Numbered from the stretch's first letter, positions 25,075 to 34,028 are shown. The stretch: 64,000 bases of DNA from CAVTPU01 sp963736695 (GCA_963736695.1 CAVTPU010000004.1:496001-560000), one strand, 5' to 3'. The notes: a model not told the origin generated them from the sequence alone. Numbers and translations: made by a program.

Positions 25075-26325
25075 TCAGCCTGTTGTGACGCTCACCTCGG
25101 CATAGCCGCGCAGGGTCAGCCGGTCACGACGCGGCGGGTCGACGGCGAGACGCAGGTCGGGCAACGCGCGAAACAACGCGGGGAAGGCGAGCTGAGCCTC
25201 GAGCCGGGCCAGCGGAGACCCGAGACAGAAGTGGGCACCGGCGCCAAACGACAGCGGCGCAGAATCCGACGACGAGCCGAGATAGCGTCCCGGGTCGAAA
25301 CTGTCCGGGTCTGTGAACGTGCCTGGGTCACGGTTTCCCGCACCGATGAGCAGCAGGATCTCGGCACCGGCGGGCACACTCACCCCGCCGATCTCCAGCG
25401 AATCCGGGCACCAACGCGAGGTGAGCTGCACCGGAGAGTCGAACCGCGCTATCTCCTCGACGAACGCGGGGGCGAGCGTGTCGTCGGAGCGTAGTCGCGC
25501 CGCCCACTCCGGCTCACGCAACAGGGTCACCAGGCCGTTGCCGAGCAGGTTGGTGGTGGTCTCAAAACCCGCGACGAGCAGCAGGATGAGATTCGCCAGC
25601 AGCTCCGCTCCGGTCAGCGTCGATCCATCGGCGTCATGAGAGCGCACCAGGGCGGTGGTGAGATCCTCCCGTGGGTCGCGTCGTCGCCGCACAATCAGAT
25701 CGCTGAAATAGTCCTCCAGCTCGCCGGTCGCCGCGTCGGCCTCGTCGAGGTCGCCGGCGGCGGCGGTCAGTTCCAAGACCACGGTCAACGCCGCCGCCCG
25801 GGACCGGAACCACGTGTGGTCCTCGGCGGGCAGGCCGAGGAGAGCGCAGATCACCGCGATCGGCAGTGGAAAGGCGAACTCGCTCAAAAAGTCCACAGAG
25901 GACTGTGTGGTTAACGCACGGGCCAACGCGTCGGTCTGGGTCGCGACCTGCCCGGCGATCGTCTCGCGCAGCTCACCGACCCGTCGGGCGGTGAAGACGC
26001 CGCTGGCGAGCCGCCGCACCCGGGTGTGATCGGGCGCGTTGGCGAACAGGACCGACCGAGCCATCGACCGCACCGCGCGGCTGGCCTCCCACCCGGGCGC
26101 CACGACGTCCAGCCGCGCCGCGCCCTGCACCTGCATCCGCGCGTCACGCAGCACCGCGTCGATGACCTCATATCCGGTCGCGACGAAGACCCCCTCGCCG
26201 GCGGGCGCGAACGGCGCGATCTCGCGAATCGCGGCATAGATGGGGTACGGGTTGACGCGCCCCTCGGGCGTCAGCAGGGGTGCGACCACCTCGCCGAATT
26301 CTTGGCCGGATCCGGTGTTCTCCAC
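25075..26325 (-). CDS. Cytochrome P450
   Basis: The 416-residue soluble P450 has the I-helix oxygen-activation motif LLLVAGFETTTN, a K-helix ExxR (EEIARFDSPVQL follows the E of FVEEIAR), the PERF-like DSFDPGRYL, and the heme loop SFGAGAHFCLGSPLARLEAQ with the proximal Cys. It resembles actinomycete class-I P450s that hydroxylate small molecules or tailor natural products; the substrate is unknown and no ferredoxin gene is adjacent. A GTG at 26325 is the probable start, 4 bp after the priA stop, so it may be cotranscribed with priA. Confidence 0.92.
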   Translation of the reverse strand: MENTGSGQEFGEVVAPLLTPEGRVNPYPIYAAIREIAPFAPAGEGVFVATGYEVIDAVLRDARMQVQGAARLDVVAPGWEASRAVRSMARSVLFANAPDHTRVRRLASGVFTARRVGELRETIAGQVATQTDALARALTTQSSVDFLSEFAFPLPIAVICALLGLPAEDHTWFRSRAAALTVVLELTAAAGDLDEADAATGELEDYFSDLIVRRRRDPREDLTTALVRSHDADGSTLTGAELLANLILLLVAGFETTTNLLGNGLVTLLREPEWAARLRSDDTLAPAFVEEIARFDSPVQLTSRWCPDSLEIGGVSVPAGAEILLLIGAGNRDPGTFTDPDSFDPGRYLGSSSDSAPLSFGAGAHFCLGSPLARLEAQLAFPALFRALPDLRLAVDPPRRDRLTLRGYAEVSVTTG

Positions 26326-26329
26326 GCGG

Positions 26330-28315
26330 TCACCATAACTCGCGAGGATCGATCTGCACCCGTACGGAGGTAGTCGCCTTTCTGGCACTGCGCACCCCTG
26401 CGGCGGCTCGTAACGCCGCGGCGAGCGCGCCGCCAGCGGTCCGCGTCGCCACCCGGATCAGCATTCGCTCCTGGTCACCGGAGTCGACGGGGCCGAGAAC
26501 CTCGGCCCCGTCGGGCAGTTCGAGCAGGCTCACAAACTCGGCGACCGCGTCCGCCGGGCCGGTCAGGCTCGCCATGCGCGCGGCCGGCGGGAACCCCAGC
26601 TCGCGACGCTCGGCCAGCTCGCGGGCCGCGAACGTCACCGGATCCCACCGCAGCAGGGCCTGCACCGGAGTGAGGCCCCCGTCGGCGACCACCACCACGC
26701 GCCCGCCCCGCGCCGCCGGGCGGGCGAGGGTCGCCGCGCGCAGCCACCGCCGCAACGCCTCCTCGCCGGCCCGCAGGTCGGCGCGGGTGAGCAGCGCCCA
26801 CGTGTCGAGCAGCAACACCGCGCCGAAACCGTCGACGGCGGTGGGTTCGGCGCCCGGGGTCGCGATGATCAGGTCAGGTTCGGCCGGCACCACGTCAAGC
26901 ACCGCGTCACGGCCGGAGGTGCGCACCGTGATGCCCGGAAATGCCCGCCCAAGCTCCTCGGCGGTGCGTCGGGCACCAACCACCCCGGCCCGCAACCGGC
27001 GGGCACCGCACTGCGGGCACGCGTAGTCGGCTGACGGACGCGCGCACCACCGGCACGTCGCGACGGCGCGGGCCGCGCCGAGCGACAACGGTCCGGAGCA
27101 GTGCGGGCACCGCGCCGGAGTGTGACACTCCACACACGACACTGAAGGGAAATAGCCTCGGCGGGGCACCTGCACCAGCACCGGCGCGCCGGCCGCGAGG
27201 GAATCACGAGCCGCGCGCCACGCCACACTCGGCAGCCGCGCACTCGACGCCCCCGGGTCGCGCGCCCGGTCGCTGTCGTCGCCGGTGGGCACCACCAGAG
27301 GCGCCCACCGGCGAACCTCATCGCGGGTCGGCGCCACGGGCTGGGCCCACCCGGTCTCCACGAGAAGGTGTGCCTCGGCGCTACGGGTAGTGGCGGCGAC
27401 GAGCGCCCCGGCCTGCTCGAGCCGGGCCCGCTGCAGCAGCACCTGCAACGCGTGCGGATAGGGCGCGCGAGGCTCGACATGCAGGTCGTCGCCGTCGTCC
27501 CAGATCGCGACCAGGCCGAGACGGTGCGCGGGCGCGAACGCCGTGGCCCGGGTGCCGGCAATGATCCGGACCTGCCCCCGGGACGCCCGCAGAAACCGGC
27601 GATAGCGTTGCGCCGGACCGAGTGCGGCGTGCAGTGCGACGTGCTGGTCCGGCCCGCCGAGCAGTTCGGTTAACGCCCCGTCGAGCAGGTCGAGGTCACG
27701 GGCATCGGGCACCACAAGCACGCTTGATCGGCCACTGTGGGCAGTCGCGACGGCGGCCTCGGCGATCCTCGTCGCCCACCGCTCGCCAGCGAGCGCGGTG
27801 ACGACGGCTCGTGGGCTGCGTCCGTCGCCGAGGGCGGTGAGAAACTCCGGGCCCGCGACATAACGACCCCAACCGGCGGCCGGGTCGGGCATCGGCGGCG
27901 TGGGCTGGGCGGTGTCGGGGATGGGGGCGGGCGTGCCGGTTTCCCGCTCGACACGGGCGTGCCGTGGCGGGACCGCCAGGCGCAGCACGTCGGCGAGCAC
28001 CCCGGCATAACGGTCGGCGACCGCGCGGGCGAGCGCCGCCACCGGCGGGGTGAGGACCGGTTCGGGTGAGACCACCTTCTCCACCGGGGCGAGCCGACCG
28101 GTGTGCGTCGACTCCGCGCTGCGGTCGAGCACGAAACCGTCGACGAGCCGACCGGCGAAACGCACCCGCACCCGACATCCCGGCACGGCGGTGGCGTCGA
28201 GCTCGGGTGGCACCCGATAGTCGAACGGCCGGTCGAGATGGGTCAACGGCACGTCGACCGCGACGTGAGCGATCTCTCGCCCCGAGGCAGGTGGCAACGA
28301 ACGTCCAGTGGTCAC
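26330..28315 (-). CDS. priA: PriA-like primosomal protein N', no P-loop
   Basis: The 661-residue protein has the PriA DNA-binding domain at the N-terminus (AHVAVDVPLTHLDRPFDYRV, GCRVRVRFAGRLVDGFVLDR), and the zinc region with four CxxC-type pairs (CVECHTPARCPHC; CRWCARPSADYACPQCGAR). The helicase part is degenerate: there is no GxGKT Walker A, and no DEAH box at the expected place. This is the established actinobacterial form, so replication restart may not use its own ATPase. GTG 28315 has AAGGACG upstream. It lies 43 bp after metK. Confidence 0.9.
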   Translation of the reverse strand: MTTGRSLPPASGREIAHVAVDVPLTHLDRPFDYRVPPELDATAVPGCRVRVRFAGRLVDGFVLDRSAESTHTGRLAPVEKVVSPEPVLTPPVAALARAVADRYAGVLADVLRLAVPPRHARVERETGTPAPIPDTAQPTPPMPDPAAGWGRYVAGPEFLTALGDGRSPRAVVTALAGERWATRIAEAAVATAHSGRSSVLVVPDARDLDLLDGALTELLGGPDQHVALHAALGPAQRYRRFLRASRGQVRIIAGTRATAFAPAHRLGLVAIWDDGDDLHVEPRAPYPHALQVLLQRARLEQAGALVAATTRSAEAHLLVETGWAQPVAPTRDEVRRWAPLVVPTGDDSDRARDPGASSARLPSVAWRAARDSLAAGAPVLVQVPRRGYFPSVSCVECHTPARCPHCSGPLSLGAARAVATCRWCARPSADYACPQCGARRLRAGVVGARRTAEELGRAFPGITVRTSGRDAVLDVVPAEPDLIIATPGAEPTAVDGFGAVLLLDTWALLTRADLRAGEEALRRWLRAATLARPAARGGRVVVVADGGLTPVQALLRWDPVTFAARELAERRELGFPPAARMASLTGPADAVAEFVSLLELPDGAEVLGPVDSGDQERMLIRVATRTAGGALAAALRAAAGVRSARKATTSVRVQIDPRELW

Positions 28316-28358
28316 TGGCGCGTCCTTCACCCGGGCCCGGGGCGAGAGTCGAACGAGG

Positions 28359-29552
28359 TCAGGCCGCGGCGATGGATTTGAGATCCGCGACCCGGTCGGT
28401 GCGCTCCCACGTGAAGTCGGGCAGCTCGCGGCCGAAGTGGCCATAGGCCGCGGTGGCCTGATAGATCGGGCGGGTCAGGTGCAGGTCCCGGATGATCGCC
28501 GCGGGGCGCAGGTCGAAGACCTCCTTGACGGCCTGCTCGATGCGCTCGATCGGGACCACCTCGGTGCCGAAGGTCTCGATGAACAGGCTCACCGGGTGGG
28601 CCTTGCCGATCGCGTACGCCACCTGAACCTCACACCGCTCGGCCAGCCCGGCCGCGACGATGTTCTTCGCGACCCACCGCGTCGCGTAGGCCGCGGAGCG
28701 GTCCACCTTGGACGGGTCCTTGCCGGAGAAAGCGCCGCCGCCGTGGCGGGCATATCCCCCGTACGTGTCGACAATGATTTTGCGTCCAGTCAGGCCCGCG
28801 TCGCCCATCGGGCCGCCGACCTCGAACCGGCCGGTCGGGTTGACCAGCAGCCGATAGCCGTCGGTGTCGAGCCCAAGGTTCTCCAGCTCTGGGGTGATCA
28901 CGTGCTCGCGCACATCCGGGCTGAGCAGCGACTCCAACGAGATGTCCGGCGCGTGCTGACTGGAGACCACCACGGTGTCCAGCCGCACCGGGCGCAGCCC
29001 GTCATATTCGATGGTGACCTGGGTCTTGCCGTCCGGCCGCAGATAGGGCACCGTGCCGTCTTTGCGCACCAGGGAGAGCCGACGGGCGAGGCGGTGGGCG
29101 AGCGCGATCGGCAGGGGCATGAGCTCCGGGGTCTCGGAGCAGGCGAAACCGAACATCATGCCCTGGTCGCCGGCGCCCTGCGCGTCCAGCGCGCTCTCCG
29201 ACTCGCCGTGACGCAACTCGATGGCGTTGTCGACGCCCTGGGCGATGTCGGGTGACTGCGCACCGATCGCCGTGTTCACCCCGCAGGAGGCCCCGTCGAA
29301 GCCCTTCTTCGACGAGTCGTAACCGATGCCGAGGATGGTCTCCCGCACGATGGTGTTGATGTCGACGTAGGCCTTGGTGGTGACCTCACCCGCCACATGC
29401 ACCTGGCCGGTGGTGATCAGAGTCTCGACGGCGACCCGGCTGCGCGGGTCGGCGGCCAGCATCGCGTCGAGAATGCCGTCGCTGATCTGGTCGGCAATCT
29501 TGTCCGGATGGCCTTCGGTAACCGACTCGGACGTGAAAAGGCGGCGTGCCAC
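28359..29552 (-). CDS. metK: S-adenosylmethionine synthetase
   Basis: Makes SAM from Met and ATP. The 397 residues contain TSESVTEGHPDKIADQISD, the hexapeptide-like GAGDQGMMFGFAC, the P-loop-like GGGAFSGKDPSKVDRSAAYA and the C-terminal AYGHFGRELPDFTWE. The start is a GTG at 29552 with AGGGAG 7 nt upstream, and a -10-like TAGAAT lies at 29596-29601. No SAM riboswitch is seen. It is followed by priA. Intact. Confidence 0.97.
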   Translation of the reverse strand: MARRLFTSESVTEGHPDKIADQISDGILDAMLAADPRSRVAVETLITTGQVHVAGEVTTKAYVDINTIVRETILGIGYDSSKKGFDGASCGVNTAIGAQSPDIAQGVDNAIELRHGESESALDAQGAGDQGMMFGFACSETPELMPLPIALAHRLARRLSLVRKDGTVPYLRPDGKTQVTIEYDGLRPVRLDTVVVSSQHAPDISLESLLSPDVREHVITPELENLGLDTDGYRLLVNPTGRFEVGGPMGDAGLTGRKIIVDTYGGYARHGGGAFSGKDPSKVDRSAAYATRWVAKNIVAAGLAERCEVQVAYAIGKAHPVSLFIETFGTEVVPIERIEQAVKEVFDLRPAAIIRDLHLTRPIYQATAAYGHFGRELPDFTWERTDRVADLKSIAAA

Positions 29553-29754
29553 GGTGCTCCCTGAATGCTTGACGACATTTCGGTGGTGGCCGCGATTCTA
29601 TCGCTGCCGACACACCCGCTGAGCCGCAGCCGACCCGAAACCCCTTGATTGATATCTCGCGTCACGCACCGGTGACGAACCGTTGTCCGCCCGAGAGTCC
29701 GACGGTCGCCGTACGGTCCGTCGCGAGAAGCGGCGCGACCCTCGACGCCTCCGT

Positions 29755-29794
29755 GGTGTGTCTTGGTGTGTCTTGGTGTGTCTCGGTGCGTCTC
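29755..29794. repeat. 10-bp tandem repeat, 4 units
   Basis: GGTGTGTCTT occurs twice exactly (29755-29774), then GGTGTGTCTC and GGTGCGTCTC. The period is one helical turn. It lies about 160 bp upstream of the metK promoter region. Confidence 0.85.
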
Positions 29795-29934
29795 GGTCCT
29801 CTTCCCACAGGCCCCAATGGCACTAGGCGCACCACTGGCACGAACGACCCCGCACGCCGGGCGCAGCAGGCGCCGCGTCTTCAGCGTTCCTATGCCCTCC
29901 GCACATACCCTGTCCCCCCTCACACCTGTTCCTT

Positions 29935-29999
29935 CGCACACCTCCGCGCACCCCCGCGCACCTCCGCGCCACGGGCCCCCGCGCACCTCCGCACACCCC
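29935..29999. repeat. C-rich array of 10-bp units
   Basis: Units CGCACACCTC, CGCGCACCCC, CGCGCACCTC, a 15-bp variant, then CGCGCACCTC and CGCACACCCC. The strand asymmetry (C-rich on plus, G-rich on minus) might allow unusual structure. Confidence 0.75.
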
Positions 30000-30075
30000 C
30001 ACGCGGAGAATGCCGCATATGCCTCGTATAGAAGGCTATATTCGCGCAGCTTTGCTTGTTTAGAGGCACCGGTTG

Positions 30076-30127
30076 ATGATCGTGGTGTTTCCGGGTCGCA
30101 GGAGCGGCCCGGAAACACCACGATCAT
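30076..30127. terminator. Strong hairpin with 20-bp perfect arms
   Basis: Left arm ATGATCGTGGTGTTTCCGGG (30076-30095) is an exact reverse complement of 30108-30127, with a 12-nt loop. It may end transcription from coaBC, whose stop lies about 300 bp away on the minus strand, though no U-tract follows. The GATCGTGG tip of the arm is shared with the hairpin repeats at 3.8 and 4.5 kb. Confidence 0.7.
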
Positions 30128-30191
30128 GCTCGATGCAGTCATGTGCACCGGATATACGCGCATAAGTCCCACCTTTCTTCGTCCACAATAG

Positions 30192-30273
30192 AACGGTGGT
30201 GGCGTGCTGGCGGGATGGCGGCGAGGCGGCAACCGTGCTGGCGGAACGGTGGCGGCGTGCTGGCGAGGTGGCG
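30192..30273. repeat. G-rich imperfect repeat, 53-bp spacing
   Basis: AACGGTGGTGGCGTGCTGGC (from 30193) recurs almost exactly as AACGGTGGCGGCGTGCTGGC 53 bp later, embedded in GGTGG/TGGCGG-rich DNA up to about 30350. Runs of GG on the plus strand could form quadruplex-like structures. Confidence 0.6.
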
Positions 30274-30426
30274 GGGTGGCGGCAATTCGGTGACCCAACC
30301 GCGCTGGTGATGGTGGTGGTGCGCTGGTGGCGGCAACCGTAGTGGCACCACCACCGCCGGGAAGGTCGACGAGGGAAGGCCAGCGAGCGGAAACGTCGAC
30401 GGAGGGAAGGCTAGGGGCGGCGGGTC

Positions 30427-31638
30427 TCAGACCGGGCGGGCCGCCACGACATCCCAGATCGCGTCGGCGACCTCGTCTTTGTCCGCTTCAGCGACCGTCG
30501 CGATGACACCCTCCGGACCGAGCACGGTCACCGCGTTGGTGGCCTGGCCGAAGACCTTGTCGGGTCCGACCTCGTTGACGACGATGAGATCAGCCCGTTT
30601 GCGGGTGAGTTTGTCTGCCGCGTGGGCGAGCGCGGCCGCGGTCTCGGCCGTGGCCTCGGCCGCGAACGCCACGATAACCTGCCCGGGACGCTTGCCCGCG
30701 CCGAGTTCGGCGGCGATGTCGGGGTTGGTGACCAGATGCAGCACGGGCGCGGCCGTACCCGGCACTTTTTTGATCTTCTCGGTGGCGACCGTCGCCGGCC
30801 GGAAGTCGGCCGGGGCGGCGGCCAGCACGATGATGTCCGCGTGCTCGGCGGCCTCGAGTGTGGCCGAGCGTAGTTGCTCGGTGGTGCCGACCTGGGACAC
30901 TCGCGCGCCCGCCGGGTCCGGCAACGTGACGTTGGCGCTGATCAGCTCGACCGATGCCCCACGTGCGATGGCAGCCCGAGCCAGGGCATAACCCTGTCGG
31001 CCGGACGAGTGGTTGCCGAGAAACCGCACCGGATCGATCGGCTCGCGGGTGCCGCCCGCGGTCACCAGCACCCGACGGCCGGTCAGGTCGGGCGGGCGGT
31101 GTCCGCGCCGCAGCAGTCGCCGGGCGACGGCGAAGATCTCGGCTGGGTCGGGCAGCCGACCGGGCCCGGTGTCGGCTCCGGTGAGTCGTCCGACGGCCGG
31201 ATCGAGGACGATCGCACCGCGCCGACGCAGGGCGTCGACGTTGTCGACGGTCGCCGGATGCTGCCACATCTCGGTGTGCATGGCCGGGGCGAAAAGCACC
31301 GGCGCGCGGGTGGTGAGCAGCGTGTTGGTGAGCAGGTCGTCGGCCGCCCCGTGGCTGGCGCGGGCGAGCAGGTCGGCGGTCGCCGGGGCGACGATCAGCA
31401 GATCGCAGTCGCGGCCGAGCGCGACGTGGGGCACCTCGTGCACGTCGGCGAACGGGTCGGCGGTGACGGGCTCGCCGGAGAGCGCGGCCCAGGTGGGGGC
31501 GCCCACGAACCGTAACGCGGCGGCGGTGGGCACCACCCGCACCCGATGTCCCGACTCGGTGAGCAGTCGCAACAGCTCACAGGCCTTGTATGCGGCGATT
31601 CCGCCGCTGACGCCGAGAATGACCCGCGGTCGTGTCAT
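30427..31638 (-). CDS. coaBC: Bifunctional phosphopantothenoylcysteine synthetase/decarboxylase
   Basis: Makes 4'-phosphopantetheine for CoA. Residues 1-180 are the flavin-dependent CoaC domain: ILGVSGGIAAYKACELLRLL, the His of VPHVALGRD, and PAMHTEMW (His where Asn is usual in E. coli, as in other actinobacteria). Residues 190-403 are CoaB: VTAGGTREPIDPVRFLGNHS followed by SGRQGYALA, AAAPADFRP and KIKKVPG. ATG at 31638. It sits 20 bp after rpoZ in the mihF-gmk-rpoZ-coaBC run. Intact. Confidence 0.95.
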   Translation of the reverse strand: MTRPRVILGVSGGIAAYKACELLRLLTESGHRVRVVPTAAALRFVGAPTWAALSGEPVTADPFADVHEVPHVALGRDCDLLIVAPATADLLARASHGAADDLLTNTLLTTRAPVLFAPAMHTEMWQHPATVDNVDALRRRGAIVLDPAVGRLTGADTGPGRLPDPAEIFAVARRLLRRGHRPPDLTGRRVLVTAGGTREPIDPVRFLGNHSSGRQGYALARAAIARGASVELISANVTLPDPAGARVSQVGTTEQLRSATLEAAEHADIIVLAAAPADFRPATVATEKIKKVPGTAAPVLHLVTNPDIAAELGAGKRPGQVIVAFAAEATAETAAALAHAADKLTRKRADLIVVNEVGPDKVFGQATNAVTVLGPEGVIATVAEADKDEVADAIWDVVAARPV

Positions 31639-31657
31639 CGCCTGGCTGCCGATGTGG

Positions 31658-31921
31658 TCAGCCCTCGATCGGCTCGGCCATGAGGAGATTGCTGTTGATC
31701 TCGCGAAGGGCGATGGACAGCGACTTCTCCTGAGGGGTCGTCTCCACGAGGGGACCGACGTATTCCAGCAGGCCCTCGCCGAGCTGGCTGTAGTAGGCGT
31801 TGATCTGGCGGGCACGCTTCGCGGCGAAGATCACCAGAGAGTACTTCGACGAGGTCTTGTCCAACAGTTCGTCGATCGGCGGACTGGTGATGCCCTCAGG
31901 GTTAGCGAAAGTTGCCGACAC
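31658..31921 (-). CDS. rpoZ: RNA polymerase omega subunit
   Basis: The 87-residue omega subunit helps assemble beta-prime. The core YSLVIFAAKRARQINAYYSQ and the C-terminal EKSLSIALREINSNLLM are characteristic, with the actinobacterial N-terminus GITSPPIDELLDKTSSKYSL. The start is a GTG at 31921, 9 bp after the gmk stop. It is cotranscribed with gmk and coaBC. Confidence 0.95.
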   Translation of the reverse strand: MSATFANPEGITSPPIDELLDKTSSKYSLVIFAAKRARQINAYYSQLGEGLLEYVGPLVETTPQEKSLSIALREINSNLLMAEPIEG

Positions 31922-31930
31922 GAAGAGTCC

Positions 31931-32497
31931 TCACAATGTGATGGGTTGCGAAATCGCGCTGGTCGCGTGCGAATTGAGTAATCCTAGCAAGTCGTCGGCG
32001 GCTTGCTCGACGAAGCGGTTGACGATCGTCACATCGAACTCCGGCTGTGCCGCGAGTTCCTCGCGCGCGTGCTCGAGCCGGTGTCGGATCGTCTCGGCGT
32101 CGTCGGTGCCCCGACCGACGAGGCGGCGCTTGAGTTCGGCCCAACTCGGCGGGGCGAGAAAGACCAACCGCGCGTCGGGCATCGTCACCCGCACCTGCCG
32201 GGCCCCCTGCAGGTCGATCTTGAGGAGGACCGGCTGGCCTTCGGCGAGGCGGGCCTCGACGGGCCCTCGAGGGGTGCCGTAGAGGTTGCCGGCGAACTCC
32301 GCCCACTCCAGCAGCTGGCCGCTGTCGACGAGTCGTTCGAAGTCCGTCCGGTCGACGAAGTGGTAGTGCACCCCGTCGCTCTCGTAGTCGCGTCGGCGCC
32401 GGGTGGTGACCGACACCGACAGCCACACCCACGGCGCGCGCGCCCGGATCAGCTCGATCACACTGTCCTTGCCGACCCCAGAGGGGCCGGAGAGCAC
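31931..32497 (-). CDS. gmk: Guanylate kinase, start uncertain
   Basis: Phosphorylates GMP to GDP. From the GTG at 32497 the product has 188 residues: P-loop LSGPSGVGKDSVIELIRARA, then SVSVTTRRRRDYESDGVHYH (GMP-binding region), LYGTPRGPVEARLAEGQPVL with LKIDLQGARQVR, and the LID and C-terminal helix. This start removes the few residues that normally precede the first beta strand. The in-frame sequence RPGRARLT continues upstream with no start codon before a stop, while a GTG at 32540 opens the adjoining frame (TTRRDA). One missing base near 32510 would join them. Confidence 0.9.
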   Translation of the reverse strand: MLSGPSGVGKDSVIELIRARAPWVWLSVSVTTRRRRDYESDGVHYHFVDRTDFERLVDSGQLLEWAEFAGNLYGTPRGPVEARLAEGQPVLLKIDLQGARQVRVTMPDARLVFLAPPSWAELKRRLVGRGTDDAETIRHRLEHAREELAAQPEFDVTIVNRFVEQAADDLLGLLNSHATSAISQPITL

Positions 32498-32560
32498 GGT
32501 GAGGCGGGCTCGGCCCGGGCGCGTCGCGTCTCGTCGTCACTGCTTGTTTCTACCTGACGG

Positions 32561-32884
32561 TCATTGCGGGCCGACAGCGAACTCCGCAAGCAGTGCCTTG
32601 CGCTGCTGCTCGCCGAGTCCGCGCAAGCGGCGGCTCTCGGCGATTTTCAACTTTTCCATGATCTGCGTCGCTCGTACCTTGCCGATGCCGGGCATCGACT
32701 GCAGCACGGCCGACACCTTGAGCTTGCCGACCACGTCGTCGGTCTCTGCCCGTTCAAGCACCGTCGTGAGCGTCGTCTTGCCCGATTTGAGCTGTTCTTT
32801 CAGCTCAGCACGGGCCTTGCGAATCTCCGCAGCCTTCTCCAGCGCGGCAGCGCGCTGTTCGGGGCTGAGTGTGGGAAGCGGCAC
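32561..32884 (-). CDS. mihF: Actinobacterial integration host factor (mIHF)
   Basis: A small basic nucleoid protein of actinobacteria, unrelated to the E. coli IHF fold. The 107 residues start with a long charged helix (LSPEQRAAALEKAAEIRKAR) and then carry the helix-two-turn-helix DNA-binding part VSAVLQSMPGIGKVRATQIM followed by EKLKIAESRRLRGLGEQQRK. The GTG start at 32884 has GAGGAGA about 5 nt upstream. It follows pyrF by 120 bp and precedes gmk, the conserved order. Confidence 0.95.
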   Translation of the reverse strand: MPLPTLSPEQRAAALEKAAEIRKARAELKEQLKSGKTTLTTVLERAETDDVVGKLKVSAVLQSMPGIGKVRATQIMEKLKIAESRRLRGLGEQQRKALLAEFAVGPQ

Positions 32885-33004
32885 CAGATCTCCTCAGGTC
32901 CCTCGTGGTGCGCTGGGTGAGTCCAGCGCCGGGAAAACTAGTGCTCAGAGCGCCGTTTGGCAACGTAAGTGCGTGAAAACGCCCAGCGTGACGCGTGATT
33001 GGTG

Positions 33005-33972
33005 TCACAAAAACGGATAATTCAGAACATTTCGACACTCCGCAGCGGTCCGGGTCGATCGCCGCGCGAAGCCCCGGCACGCTCGGTCCATGCGCCAAAA
33101 TCTCCCGCGAGTACGCCGGGATCACCACGCCCGTCAGCCCGGCGAACACGGCGTTCAGGTCCTCGAGCCGACCGCCCTGAGCACCCAGTCCGGGAGCCAG
33201 CACAGGGCCATTGAGCTGCGACAAGTCGAGCCCGGTGCCGCTGTCGACGGAGCCCTCGGCGACCCCGCCGACCGGCTCCGAGGGGGCTGCGACGTCGGCG
33301 ACGCCACGACGAGCGGCGGGAGCCGAGCCGCCCCCGCGACTGCTCGCACTGGACGGATTCGCGCCGACTGTGGCGCCAATCACTACGCCGACCGAGCCCA
33401 TTGGACGGGCTCCGAGGTTGCGGCGAGCCACCTCGTCGAGCATCACCTGGGCCACCGTGCGGCCACTCGCGGTGACCGCGCGCTGCACCTGCGCCCCCTC
33501 CGGATTGGAGGTGAGGGCGAGCACGAAGACCCCGCTGTCATGCGCCATCGCTTCATCGAGAATCGGTGCTATCGAACCGAATCCGAGGTAGGGATTGACA
33601 GTGATCGCATCGACTGCGAGCGGGCTCGCGGGATCGAGGTACGCCTGTGCGTAGGCCTGCGCGGTCGAGCCGATGTCGCCACGCTTCACATCGAGCACGA
33701 CGAGTATGCCCCTGTCGCGTAGCTGTCGGATAGTTGACTCAAGAATGGCGATCCCGGCCGATCCGAATCGTTCGAAAAATGCCGATTGCGGCTTCACGAC
33801 CGCCACCAGATCGGCGACCGCCTCCACCACCGTGGCGCAGAACCGTTCCAATCCGGCCGGATCATCGGACAGTCCCCACCGGCTGCAGCAGCGCCGGATG
33901 CGGGTCGATCCCCACACACAGCGGCCCCCGCTCCGTGATTGATTCGCCCAGTCTCGCGCCAAATGTTGGCAT
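33005..33972 (-). CDS. pyrF: Orotidine 5'-phosphate decarboxylase (type 2), two frame slips
   Basis: Last step of UMP synthesis. Starts MPTFGARLGESITERGPLCV (ATG 33972, GGAGAG upstream) and contains the type-2 catalytic motif VVLDVKRGDIGSTAQAYAQA. One extra G at about 33880 and one extra C at about 33052 break the frame. Removing each restores ALLQPWGLSDDPAG and the C-terminus GLRAAIDRTAAECRNVL ending at the TGA 33005-33007, giving 321 codons exactly. A roughly 40-residue Ala/Ser/Gly-rich insertion (about residues 195-235, after VGVVIGATVG) is longer than usual. Ends the pyr genes and is followed by mihF. Confidence 0.92.
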
Positions 33973-34028
33973 TGTCGTTTCTCTCCTGTCCGTCCCAGCC
34001 CCGCGACCTTCTCCGCGACCGGCGAAAA

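Larger units (their letters stand above)
29602..30426. other. Repeat-rich noncoding region between coaBC and metK
   Basis: About 820 bp without a convincing gene, unusual in this tightly packed stretch. It contains two arrays with 10-bp periodicity, a strong hairpin, and a G-rich imperfect repeat, listed separately. Long frames on either strand are low complexity (PPP, HHHHH, RRR) and lack ribosome binding sites. Confidence 0.65.

Noticed and set aside
29553..29660. SAM riboswitch upstream of metK
   Set aside because: None of the conserved SAM-I or SAM-II blocks was found; the leader between the -10 TAGAAT and the start is only about 40 nt.
29755..29999. CRISPR array
   Set aside because: Units are 10 bp in direct tandem with no spacers, and no cas genes are present anywhere in the window.
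30139..30354. His/Pro-rich small protein in the metK-coaBC gap
   Set aside because: Low-complexity frame from G-rich repeats, with no ribosome binding site.
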